From NCBI RefSeq assembly GCF_029227915.1, contig NC_079875.1:4898001-4962000 (forward strand): 64,000 bases of DNA. Reading direction: 5' to 3'. How positions within the stretch are numbered: the first letter of the stretch is position 1; each line of letters begins with the position of its first letter. This document shows positions 50,041-60,136 of this stretch, in pieces. A program made the position numbers and the translations under genes. The notes beneath the pieces are model-generated. The model saw only the letters and a list, made by a program, of their open reading frames with translations, was not told where the DNA came from and searched no databases. The DNA comes from Hydractinia symbiolongicarpus (Eukaryota; Cnidaria; Hydrozoa; Anthoathecata; Hydractiniidae).

Positions 50041-50766
50041 TTACAGTACCGTATATCTCATAAAGACAGCCTTACTTTTTGTGTCCGATTCACATTCATA
50101 ACGAGTTCTATAGCCGTTATAAAACTCATAGGGTAATGACTTTAGAATACCGTCTTCTTCCAATTCCTTAATCCTATCAAAATCTATATAAGATTCGGTC
50201 AAATAACTGTGTTTTGCTAGAATAATTAACTGGCCACCGCTCTTGATAATTCTACAAATTTCTTCAAAACATTCAGTGCCAGGATATGAAACAGCACCAA
50301 AAAACACACCAGTGGCACACACAACATCATACGTATCTGAAGGAATGTCAAGCAGCCCTTCCACTCCTCTACCAACGAACAGTTTTTTCATCACATTCTT
50401 TTCTCGCGCCATGTCCAACAAATCTTGGTTACAATCTGCTCCATCAATGTCAGTGAAACCAAATGTTTTTAAGTTATCTGCGACCGGCCCAGTTCCACAT
50501 CCAAAATCCAATATTTTTATCTCTTTCCTATCTTCATACAATTCGTTGATCTTCTCAGCAAGCTTGTATGGCGCGAACACTTTTGTTATACGTAAAACTG
50601 TATCGTAATTTTTTGAATATTTTGTGTATAGCTGCTGTTGCTTGTGAAATTCAAATTCAACGTCATCAATCCCATGCTCTCGACTTTCGATGATTATATC
50701 CTGATATTCTTTAGACCATACTGTTTTCAGCTCCTCTTCAGTTTTAAAGTTTTCGACAAGTTCCAT
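50041..50766 (-). CDS. METTL27-like class I SAM-dependent methyltransferase
   Basis: The start chosen is ATG 50766 (MELVENFKTEEELK), giving 241 residues, close to the length of METTL27 (WBSCR27). The frame stays open upstream to 50826 without another ATG, so an upstream exon is possible. SAM-binding motif I is IKILDFGCGTGPVADNL, followed by the acidic loop in DIDGADCNQDLLDMA. The motif III-IV region is YDVVCATGVFFGAVSY and motif V is IKSGGQLIILAKHSYL. The N-terminal WSKEYQD and YDTVL blocks also suit the family. Substrate is unknown. Confidence 0.8.
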   Translation of the reverse strand: MELVENFKTEEELKTVWSKEYQDIIIESREHGIDDVEFEFHKQQQLYTKYSKNYDTVLRITKVFAPYKLAEKINELYEDRKEIKILDFGCGTGPVADNLKTFGFTDIDGADCNQDLLDMAREKNVMKKLFVGRGVEGLLDIPSDTYDVVCATGVFFGAVSYPGTECFEEICRIIKSGGQLIILAKHSYLTESYIDFDRIKELEEDGILKSLPYEFYNGYRTRYECESDTKSKAVFMRYTVL

Positions 50767-50826
50767 TTCAACTCTTTTCTCGACGGATAATTCAAAACCT
50801 CTTTGCAATTTTTTTACTTTGTCCAA

Positions 50827-53676
50827 ACTTAAATTCTCAATTATTGTTGATTACCCTCTCCCATTGGGGTTTTCAAAGCTACCTTTATTCTTTAGTTGAA
50901 AAAACCTAATTATATCGTATGAGTAAAGTTGTAACAAATTCACAAATTTGAAACAAATTCTATGGATAATTTAACTTACAATACACAGAGTGTCTTACTT
51001 AAAAAGACAACCTTCGTATTGTTATTCAGATTAATAAATATAACAGGGCTTTTACACCTCAGGTGAATGATTCATTTTCACCAAATAAAAATAAGCACAA
51101 CGCGGAGTGTTATAATTAATCAATAAGGTTGTATGATGTGTATCAATCAACTCTAAGGTGTGTTGTAGCCATAATTTAAGAGCTGATTCGTTTGCGTAAG
51201 CTATTCACATCTCTTTAGCCATAATTTGTCCAAAATAGTTGCGCGCAACTTTTTTGAAAAATCCTGGCACAATCTCTACTTTTGCGGATTTTACTTCCAC
51301 GCAGCCTAATTTTTGAATGACTCACAAAGTCTCAAGGGCCATTTTAATTTAAAATGTTGTTGTCAGGTTTCCTTTTGACTTTTATCTCTTCTGAGTACTT
51401 TATTTGTTTTGTAAGTTTTCACATGTTAAAATGAGTATATCACTACGTTTTATATCCATGTATAAATCTTAAACAAACCAATTTTAAGATTTTAGCTACA
51501 AACGTAGATTTCAAGACAGCATCCTACTGATGCCTATAGCTGGCCTATTTATTCCTATTTTTTAAAAGTTTTTCTTCAGTTTGTTATATTATTTATTATT
51601 ATGTTGGGGTTGTTGCTATCTATCTGGGTAGCTAGCTCTGGCTAAGAAGTTAAAGTAACCAAAGCAGTTTTCTTAATCAATAGTACTTATGCTAAGTGGA
51701 GTTAGGTAGCTAGACCTTTTTTTACTTTCATGGAAGCTGATTCTGCAAAATAGCTAAGTAACTGATTTTTTTAGCTGGACAGGGTATAACAACGGGCTGT
51801 TTTCTGTGTTTTTCTTTACGATAAACTGTTTTATTTGAACAGGGTTTTAGGCCTTGTGTTTGACATACTTTACTAAGCGTTCAGCCAGGTGTTGGTGACG
51901 GACTGTTTTCTGTGTTTTTATTTAAATTAAAGGCGAAATCGAGAATAAGTTTTCTCTGGAAAAGGATATTAGGCCTGTGAGCATGTGCAACATGCTTCAC
52001 CTGTAGTACGCGCTGCTGTGACACGATTAACTTCTGAACTTCATGGAAACTTATTTTGCAAAGACATATTGACTGATTGTGTGTTGCTATGACATGGTAA
52101 CAACGGGTTGTAAAGTGTGTTTTTATTTCAGCTAGAGTTGCAGTGAAGTTATTTTCGGAAAAATATTGCATTCAAAACAGTATAATGTGGTGTGCGTTTC
52201 CCTCGAATTACAACATAATGCATACCTGTACTAAAGCGCTTCACCTGAATGTGTGACAATTTGTCACCGGCTTTTTATAAGCGCTCCGCCAATCGTTTAA
52301 CAGCAGGTTGGACACTCACTTTTGGTTTCGACGTTGGGTTAATGATTCTTTCATGGAAAACTAATAATGTGTGAAATAGTACAGACTACCTTCCTATAAA
52401 ACAAAATAATAACGATTTTTCCTAGTATGCAATGGACAGAAGTATTTCGAGATGTAATTTGAACTTACAAACTCTTTGTGTCTTCCTGGGCTCCTTTTAC
52501 GCCAATCAGAAAAATCATAATGGCGCTTACCGTGTACGTCATAACGAGAATGTTTACAAACCAGATTTGAATATCATACTAGTATATAGTCTTCATATTA
52601 TAGACCATAAGCAGAAATAATTCTTTAAAGAAGAATTAAAAAGTTATTTTAAGAGAAGGTGTATAGACTTAGTGCTAGGTTCTCAATTCGAGAGTGGAAG
52701 GAATGTAGGTATATGTCCTGCCTATTATTTCCATGAGGGACCATGGTTTAGATGGGAAGTCCTAGAGTATTTATTGCTGATTTTGAGCTACGCAGACCCA
52801 CCAACATCAGCAAGGTTCTGCACTCCTTGCCAACATCATCAAAAATTAAATTCAAATGACTGTTTTCTTTTCCATTGTATAATATAAAATTGATGGTGCC
52901 TGTGTTACACTATGAAGCCGTGGATATGTTGATCGAATTATGTAACTACAATAATGTAATAATGTAAGAATTATGAAATATATGAACAAAAGATAAATAT
53001 TTATCATAAGATTATTAAAACGAGCATTGTATTAAAAGTTAAAGTTTTTCTTTAGTGATAAGAAACATAATATGCATTTTAAAATTGATGTTAAACAATA
53101 GGTTAGATCGTCCATTTACATCTACTTGCATAGTATATAATATTTGTATGTTTCTTTAGATATCACAGGATTTATTGTCTTAGTTACAGCCATCAAAGAG
53201 AATCAGCAAAAAACACGTTGTTATTTTTTTACATGCGGTGGCATCAACTAATTTACAAAAAAATTTAGTGATTAATCCCAAAAGACTTAAGCTAATTAGA
53301 CGAAAACTTATGGACGCATTCGATAACAAAATCTCAACATTAGTAAATTGCGCTGGCTAAAGTATTTTTCTTTAATGCTTAATCTTTTATTGGCACTGAC
53401 AGTAAAACCATTCCGTATTGTCAAGTTTCCATCAAAAATTAACAGTGTTACAATTAACTGTAGAGTACGCTTTTTAAGTCAAATTTCTAAAAATTTTCAA
53501 GTTAATTATTCGATTACAGAAAAATAAATACTTATTTTATGCTCCGTCAAGCTTGTTTATATTTGTGAATAGTTCATAAAGTAGAGTATTGGGGGGGGGG
53601 GTCACACTAGAGTTTTAAAAGCATGCTATAAGTTTAAAGCACGATTTAAAGCGTGCTTAATATTGCTTTCCCTAAA
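50827..53676. other. Intergenic, no recognised gene
   Basis: It contains the second copy of the 33.4-kb repeat (51455-51510). Frames at 52432-52620 and 52672-52887 are open but show no domain. A run of ten G lies at ~53591. Confidence 0.45.
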
Positions 53677-53680
53677 TTAA

Positions 53681-54774
53681 GGTTACTGTAAAGGAAACAA
53701 ATTTTTTTTTTAGGTTTTTTGCAAAAAATTCATGACATATAGAAAAAAAAATTCTCTTTCGAATGACATATTTTATATTCCATGAAAATATTTGGAACAT
53801 CCCTTTTTCTGGAAAGAGCCTTTTCAGATGTGTTATATCCTTCACACCTTCGAGAAAATATGTGCAAAATGAGTTACGCATATTTTTTGTAAACATTATA
53901 ATGTGTATAATAATAATATAATTCATGATATGAAACTACCGTATAAATAAAAATACCGCATAATAATATTTTTAGATAGTTTACTTTCACCATCGATATA
54001 TATATAAATGATTATATTATAATGATTATAAAAAATCATTAAAAAAAATCAAAGTTAAGGAGTATGCATATAAGCTTTCTCTTGTAACCCCGACTTCTGT
54101 CTGTTAATAATTCTGAACGCGTGCACGCATATTCAGCATAAAGAAAAAGTTCACACTTTCATCATCTTTCTGCATACTCAGTTCAGACATTTTCAAAACA
54201 CCTACGAAAATCTTTAAAAACAAATATCTCGTTAGTAAATTTTCGCATACATGCCTTTACGTTTGTGGTCTCTTTTTCCGAAAGCTTCCTATTGGCTCAT
54301 TGAAATTTTCGGTAAAGGAACGCTGAATAAATTATGCACAAAAGGTTCCCGGATTTTTTTGTACAAATTACTGATTAGCGAATTATGACGACAGAAAGAA
54401 AAAAATATGCATTTTTTTGAATGATTATATATAATTACAAATAATTTCATAACGACGTTGTTACAAAAAAAAACCGGGAACCTTTTTGAATTTAATTTAT
54501 GCTGGATGTAATAGTGTAAAAACGAGACGTCTGCGACGACGCGTTCGGAAAAAGAAGCCATTTTAAAACGTACGGTGAAAAAAAAAATGGTGTGTTTAAT
54601 TCATTATATTTACTTTTTGGAAAATTAACATCTCACGAAAATAACACCATCAAAAGAGTCTTTTATCAAACATTCAGAAACAAAAAAAAATTAAAAAAAA
54701 TGTAAAAGTATTGATAAATTATAAGGGTTTTTCTGAGACTACTCATCAAGTGAGTTTTTTCCTTTACAGTAACC
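53681..54774. mobile_element. TTAA-flanked MITE with 17-bp terminal inverted repeats (piggyBac-like)
   Basis: The left end is TTAA then GGTTACTGTAAAGGAAA. The right end is TTTCCTTTACAGTAACC then TTAA. The inverted repeats are perfect over 17 bases and both flanks carry TTAA (53677-53680 and 54775-54778), the piggyBac target. The 1094-bp interior has no transposase, only short AT-rich frames, so it is non-autonomous. Perfect ends suggest a fairly recent insertion. Confidence 0.85.
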
Positions 54775-54778
54775 TTAA

Positions 54779-56102
54779 TAATGTGAACCCATTGTTGCTT
54801 TATTAAAATGTCTTTCAAATTATGTTTACTTGCTTTAAACATGCTTTAAATGAAGCAAAAATAAACAGTGCTTCGAGGCACTCTTTATTTTTGCTTTAGC
54901 TGCTATCTGCTATAGGTGCATAAAACAATAGAATAAAAATTATGCACAAGTATTTGAGTATTAAAAGTTCGGATTTTGAGCGGGTATTATGAAAGTGAAA
55001 GTTCATTCGTATGTGAGAAAAATAACAATAGAGTGTTTATAGACAAGAAAATATTTTGTTTTTATGCTCCATGAAGAGGAGATAGTGGTTTTAGCCTTTC
55101 TTTACTTTTAAACATGAAGCAAAATTTATAATTATAAAAAAGAAAATATATTTTTTTATTATTTTATACTTCATATACTTGTTTTACAACATTCTGGGCC
55201 CTTTTTTGATTTAATAGAATGGAACACGTCAGTACACCACTCATCCGCATTAAATTATTTAATATACTTCACAGTGCGCTGACAACTCTGTACATACCGC
55301 GCTATGAATGAGGACTGGGGATGACAACAATACAGTATTCATACAGTACTCATTATGCTTGCACGTAAAATGTAACAAGACGCAATAGACACAGGGGAAC
55401 AAATAGAGATCGGGGTCGAATAAGTGAGCTAACTATACACACGCACTATTGTTATATACTAACATAAAGTATGGATTTTGTTTGTCACATGGCGGAGCAT
55501 AGCCAATTTTATTTTTCTCGAAATTACGCACACAGAGCGGTCGCACCAGCGCTTTTGAAGCTGCCCTACTTTTATATAAGCATCATATATTGTGAAGGTT
55601 CCTGTTAAAATTATCTATAGTATAACGCGCGTTGTCTGCCGGAGAGTCAAATAGAAAAACCGGATTTCTTTAATCGACAATGCCATTGTAGTAGCAACTA
55701 CAAGCATAGTAATAACCCCAGTTCCATTTATGCTAACAGGGGACAATAGGATGCACGAAATAACGATGCAGAGAATACATAGACGGGGAATTTCTGGAAT
55801 TTTCTACGGGCTAACGAATAGTATATTTAAGATTACTAAACAAGATCAGACATTTTAACGAAAAATATTGTACTCTTCTTCTAAACAAAATATTTGTATT
55901 AAAATATGTTGCAGATATAAGAAAAGAAGCGCGTGTGTATCTACTTTCCCCCAGCAGTCCTAAAAAATAAGGGGGGGGGGCGTGGTTGATGAAGATAGGT
56001 GAGTTGTTATATCGTTTTAATCAATTTTTTTTTTATTTCTACACAATAGTACCTGTTTTGTATTGTTTCCGATACAAAAGTATTAAATACCAAACTTTAG
56101 AA
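54779..56102. other. Intergenic, no gene seen
   Basis: AT-rich, with a weak CCCGTGG-type end (55783-55812) and a run of ten G near 55971. Confidence 0.45.
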
Positions 56103-57299
56103 TTAAATCAAGTCTGTGTAGATCAAAAACAAAAAATTTATCACGACTGCCAGCATTAATGCACTGTAGTACAGTTCAATGAAATTCTCACACAGTGGGT
56201 ACAAGAATGGAAGGGCGTTTCCAATGATAACGAACAAGCCATGTATTGATGCAGCAAGCGACACATTTGAAGTTTCTTCCCAAAGTTCTGGTAACAAAAC
56301 CGCATCATCGTTTACATATGGAATAGACGAAAGCAACACTGCAAAAATCAACAAGACTTCTTTGAAATAATTTGAATTTAAATTCAAACTAGCAACAAAA
56401 AGCGAAGCAATATATATCACTCGTAACACTTGCCATATTCCTAAAATTATTTGATTGTTATATTTTTTTAACAATGTTTTTTGAACACGATTTGCAATAA
56501 ATGCTATTACATTCTGCAACGTAAAAATGGTACCTAAAAAGAGATGACTGGCTTTCGACTTTTCTCCGTATTCCTGCAGGGCCACGATTGCTGTAACTAG
56601 AGTAGCCCTTGATAGTGTTGTAGTGCTTAAAATAACAAGTATTTTCATCTTCCTGGGTTTAATGTTGGACTTGCTCTCTCCACAAACTTTCCTCGATTTT
56701 ATATTACTTCTAACACATACTATTCCAAAACAGACAGACAACATAAGGTAAACAATTCCAGCCATGAACGAAGGCAATGTATTGCAAGAAACCGTCAGGA
56801 TAGAAATTTGGAACATAAAATCTTTTTTAACAACTCGTAATATTGAACATAAAATATCTCCTAAAATATAGAAACAGAGAAGTTCACTTATTTTGCCAAC
56901 GATGTCTTCTGGTTTTACTATGTTTTTTATTTCAGCATATGCTGGTGGCATTAGCGCTTTACAAAAAGAAAACAGAAGGGCTATAAATGTCAAGGTAGTT
57001 GACGTTGAAAAGGTATAAACCCACATGCTAATTCCCTTTACGAAACATAGGATTGACAACAATGGCAATGTACGTCCAGTTCTATCGACAAAAAGTCCAA
57101 TTAAAGGATCAGTTAGAAATGATGACATCCAAAGTAAACCAAATGCAATAGCAAAATCTCTTTGCGCAGTGTGTGGATTGATGTCGTTGACGAAATGACT
57201 AAACAGAAACATGGAGTAACCAATTATTTCAAATCCATTAACGGTAAACAATACTCTAAAGGCATTGAGTAAAATCTTCTCCTTTACTTTGTCTTTCAT
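56103..57299 (-). CDS. Major facilitator superfamily transporter, intronless
   Basis: 398 residues from ATG 57299, with about 12 hydrophobic segments. Between TM2 and TM3 is GLFVDRTGRTLPLLSI, the G-x3-D-R-x-G-R loop signature of MFS carriers. Basic stretches (SNIKSRKVCGESKSNIKPRK) form the central cytoplasmic loop that separates the two six-helix halves. Acidic and aromatic residues in later helices (VNDDAVLLPELWEE) could bind substrate. The substrate cannot be told. A plasma or organelle membrane location is assumed. Confidence 0.8.
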   Translation of the reverse strand: MKDKVKEKILLNAFRVLFTVNGFEIIGYSMFLFSHFVNDINPHTAQRDFAIAFGLLWMSSFLTDPLIGLFVDRTGRTLPLLSILCFVKGISMWVYTFSTSTTLTFIALLFSFCKALMPPAYAEIKNIVKPEDIVGKISELLCFYILGDILCSILRVVKKDFMFQISILTVSCNTLPSFMAGIVYLMLSVCFGIVCVRSNIKSRKVCGESKSNIKPRKMKILVILSTTTLSRATLVTAIVALQEYGEKSKASHLFLGTIFTLQNVIAFIANRVQKTLLKKYNNQIILGIWQVLRVIYIASLFVASLNLNSNYFKEVLLIFAVLLSSIPYVNDDAVLLPELWEETSNVSLAASIHGLFVIIGNALPFLYPLCENFIELYYSALMLAVVINFLFLIYTDLI

Positions 57300-57925
57300 G
57301 TTTATCTATAATAATGGATAAAACAGAGTAAATAAAAAAACATCTGCAGATATAGTATTTTTCTTTTCTTATATGTTTCTATTACTTACTATTAAATCAA
57401 ACATTCTAATTTAATTATAAGAGTAATATTTTATGAAAGCTGCAGTCTAGCACGAAAGAGCTTCGCTGTAACCTATGCCAAAATATGACTACTTCGCCAC
57501 TTTAATAACTATGTTGTTAACAGTTTCACACTTTCTGCGTTATAAGAACACGTTTTAGTAAAGGTTTTCCAACCTAAATTCCTACACGACGCGACATGTT
57601 CTACAATTGACATGGTCCATTGACCTAAGACGGTGGTATTGGGACTGGCTCCTAAAATAAAAAGTAGAATTTTTTGAAATCTTTTAATATAAAACATCTT
57701 TTATTACAGCAAGAGTAGGGAGGTAATTAAAGTACAGTTTAGGTTTGCGACGGTCAAAGCCCTATTAAAAAACGCTGCTTTTAGACCCGTAAAAAAGCTG
57801 TGACGTCCCAGATTTTATCATACCTCAAATGAGTAAACACGTGACATCATGACGGCACTCGACAAAACTGCTGACATCATACCTCAAATGTTGTCACCCT
57901 GGTTGGGGTCACAACATAAAATAAA
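57300..57925. other. Left boundary zone of the virus-like block
   Basis: On the - strand, 57509-57655 reads as a possible terminal exon (after TTTTATTTTAG) with GASPNTTVLGQWTM and CRNLGWKTF, family unknown. From about 57740 GC content rises. CATACCTCAAATG occurs twice (57818-57830, 57878-57890). The host/element border probably lies near here, but no terminal inverted repeat can be tested in this window. Confidence 0.35.
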
Positions 57926-57928
57926 ATG
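57897..57928 (+). promoter_or_regulatory. Shared leader/start motif, copy 1
   Basis: CCTGGTTGGGGTCACAACAT followed by AAAATAAAATG runs straight into the start codon of the ankyrin array. The same ~30 bases with one substitution precede the start at 59331. It is likely a promoter or 5' UTR element of this block. Confidence 0.6.
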
Positions 57929-59286
57929 TCCAGTGCGTTAGATAATGCAGCTCTCAATGGTCACATTGAGACTGTTAAGCCGTGCAAAGAGTGGGGTGCG
58001 ACGAACTTTGATTCGGCCATGAGACTTACAGCTAAAAACGGTCACATTGAGATTGCTAAACTGTGCAAAGAGTGGGGGGCGACAGACTTTGATAGGGGTA
58101 TTAATAATGCAGCTAAAAATGGTCACATCGAGATTGTTAAGTTGTTCAAGGAGTGGAGGGCGACAGACTTTGATAGGGCCATTAATAATGCAGCTAAAAA
58201 TGGTCACATCGAGATTGTTAAGTTGTTCAAAGAGTGGGGTGCGACGCACTTGATAGGGTCATTAATAATGCAGCTCTCAATGGTCACATCGAGATTGTTA
58301 AGTTGTTCAAAGAGTGGGGTGCGACGAATTTTAATTGGCTCTAGAAAATGCAGCTGAAAATGGTCACGTCGAGATTGTTAAGCTGTTGAAAAGAGTGGGG
58401 TGCGACGAATTTTAATTGGGCCATGAAACTTGCAGCTGAAAATGGTCACATTGAGATTGTTAAGCTGTGTAAAGAGTGGGGTGCGACAGACTTTAATTGG
58501 GCTATGAAACCTGCAGCTGGAAATGGTAACATTGAGATTCTTAAGCTGTGTAAAGAGTGGGGTGCGACATACATTGATTGGTCCATGAAAATTGCAGCTG
58601 AAAATGGTCACATTGAGATTGTTAAGCTGTGCAAAGAGTGAGGTGCGACGAATTTTAATTGGGCCATGAAACTTGCAGCTGAAAATGGTCACATTGAGAT
58701 TGTTAAACTGTGCAAAGGGTGGGGTGCGACAGACTTTGATAGGGCCATTAATAATGCAGCTGAAAATGGTCACATTGAGATTGTTAAACTGTGCAAAGAG
58801 TGAGGTGTGACGATTTTTAATTGGGCCATGAAACTTGCAGCTGAAAATGGTCACATTGAGATTGTTAAACTGTGCAAAGGGTGGGGTGCGACAGACTTTA
58901 ATTGGGCTCTAGATAATGCAGCTAAAAATGGTCACATCGAGATTGTTAAGCTGTGCAAAGAGTGGGGTGCGACGGACTTTAATTGGGCCATGAAACTTGC
59001 AGCTGAAAATGGTCGCATCGAGCTTGTTAAGCTGTGCAAAAAGTGGGGTGCGACGGACTTTAATTGGGCTCTAGAAAGGGCAGCTAAAAAGGGTCACATC
59101 GAGATTGTTGTATTGCTGCGTGTTTTTGATGTCATTCATGATGAATTGCTGCGACATCATCACAAGCGCAATTTTTATGTAAAAATATGGAATGAGGTAA
59201 TGCCAGTGGCGTGGCATCCTGATCGATATTGGAATTGGTGTTTAGATGAGAAAGAAAAGCTCGAGATATCTAAATTATGGAAGTAA
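57926..59286 (+). pseudogene. 27-residue-period ankyrin-like repeat protein, broken
   Basis: ATG 57926 follows the shared leader. About 14 repeats have an 81-bp (27-aa) period instead of the usual 33, with consensus NGHIEIVKLCKEWGATDFN then a variable AMKLAAE. The C-terminus (HKRNFYVKIWNEVMPVAWHP, then DRYWNWCLDEKEKLEI) resembles the WHP-type tails I associate with large DNA virus ankyrin proteins. Breaks are one-base losses near 58247 and 58333, a one-base gain near 58387, and TGA in place of the repeat's TGG at about 58639 and 58800. The two TGA codons lie in a duplicated block, so one mutation was copied. A host-interaction role is guessed. Confidence 0.75.
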
Positions 59287-59304
59287 TGTCCAGTATTTTG
59301 ATCC

Positions 59305-59333
59305 TGGCTGGGGTCACAACATAAAATAAAATG
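59305..59333 (+). promoter_or_regulatory. Shared leader/start motif, copy 2
   Basis: CCTGGCTGGGGTCACAACAT followed by AAAATAAAATGTC is nearly identical to 57897-57930 and again ends in a start codon. Confidence 0.6.
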
Positions 59334-59525
59334 TCAAGCAACAAGACAACGCAAGATTCGTACACAGTTTTTATACTTATAACGTTTTTTGTAGGTGTGG
59401 GAGCTGTCCTAGCCCACACCTCTACCGCGCTTGTGATAGCTTCCCTAGCCCTCACCTCTACCGCACTTGTGCTGAAAAGTATGAAAGAGTGCGAGAGTGC
59501 TATCAACGCTCTAGCAGAGAATTAA
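59331..59525 (+). CDS. Small membrane protein, 64 aa
   Basis: It starts at the ATG of the second shared leader. A short polar N-terminus precedes FILITFFVGVGAVLAHTST, and a second hydrophobic stretch ALVIASLALTSTALVLKSM follows, suggesting a two-helix hairpin. The DNA holds an internal 24-bp near-repeat (CTAGCCCACACCTCTACCGC / CTAGCCCTCACCTCTACCGC), so the two helices arose by duplication. There is no known homologue I can name. Confidence 0.6.
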   Translation: MSSNKTTQDSYTVFILITFFVGVGAVLAHTSTALVIASLALTSTALVLKSMKECESAINALAEN

Positions 59526-59569
59526 ATAACTAGAAGAAACTGAATAATCTTTGGTGGATCATAAAATAA

Positions 59570-59809
59570 ATGCGAGAAATCTGCTATGACTGTCAAAGAA
59601 CTCTAGATGCCTACGATAGATGTGGTAGATGTCAAAGACGTCTGCGCGTGGGAGAGAAGGTGCTTTGTTGGTATTGCTACCAAGACTACGTCACTTACAA
59701 TGGTGGCCACTGCCCTTGTGAGACTTTTTTATCCATGAGGCAAAGCAGGTTAGACCCAAAAATATACAAAAATAAATGGCAACGTTTAAGTTTGATGGTG
59801 AAACAGTAA
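59570..59809 (+). CDS. Cys-rich zinc-ribbon-like protein, 79 aa
   Basis: It starts at ATG 59570, overlapping AATAAATG. Cysteine pairs CYDC, CGRC, CWYC and CPC with basic residues between suggest one or two zinc-binding ribbons. Such small proteins are common in compact viral genomes and may bind nucleic acid. The family was not identified. A 17-codon frame with the same start motif (ATAAATGGCA at 59771-59780) overlaps its 3' end. Confidence 0.6.
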   Translation: MREICYDCQRTLDAYDRCGRCQRRLRVGEKVLCWYCYQDYVTYNGGHCPCETFLSMRQSRLDPKIYKNKWQRLSLMVKQ

Positions 59810-59833
59810 AGGTGGTTGTGTTCACATAAACAA

Positions 59834-60091
59834 ATGGACAAACTGCGACAAGAAGCTAAGGCCTTAGGTCTCAAAGGGTACTCTACGTTGAAGCGAATAG
59901 ACCTTGTCGAAGCCATACGCAAAGTCAAGTATAAGGATGCGTCGACACAAACGGACGGACCTTACTGCGAGCCTTGTGCTAAAATTGCATGGGAGAAAAA
60001 TCTTGAACAATATTTGAGGGATCTCGCTAAAAAACGTGTCGTACATGATGGCGACTTGCTCATAGATCAAGATACGGGAGAAGTGATCTAG
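59834..60091 (+). CDS. SAP/LEM-like DNA-binding protein, 85 aa
   Basis: ATG 59834 (CACATAAACAAATGG). The first 35 residues, MDKLRQEAKALGLKG then YSTLKRIDLVEAIRKVK, match the two-helix SAP/HeH pattern used to bind AT-rich DNA. A C-x2-C (CEPC) follows, then an acidic C-terminus. The stop lies inside a perfect hairpin. SAP-like small proteins occur in several DNA virus and Polinton-like lineages, so a genome-binding role is inferred. Confidence 0.6.
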   Translation: MDKLRQEAKALGLKGYSTLKRIDLVEAIRKVKYKDASTQTDGPYCEPCAKIAWEKNLEQYLRDLAKKRVVHDGDLLIDQDTGEVI

Positions 60092-60114
60092 TGTTTTGAA
60101 TAATACACTAGATC
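60085..60114. terminator. Hairpin between convergent genes (10-bp stem)
   Basis: GATCTAGTGT and ACACTAGATC are perfect inverted arms around the 10-base loop TTTGAATAAT. The left arm holds the TAG stop of the SAP-like gene, and the oppositely oriented gene ends at 60137. Position and symmetry suggest a bidirectional transcription or RNA-end signal. Confidence 0.6.
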
Positions 60115-60136
60115 TACGAATAAGCAGGTGGAGACT

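Noticed and set aside
53586-55980. Runs of ten G at ~53591 and ~55971 as G-quadruplex elements
   Set aside because: Single G-runs without the four-tract pattern. They may also be homopolymer sequencing artefacts.
58639-58802. TGA decoding as Trp in the ankyrin array
   Set aside because: TGA appears as a normal stop elsewhere (for example 61711-61713), the same gene also has three indels, and the two sites are one mutation copied by duplication.
57926-59110. Regular 81-bp repeats as a possible CRISPR or satellite array
   Set aside because: The repeats are in frame, encode a conserved ankyrin-like unit and have no spacers.
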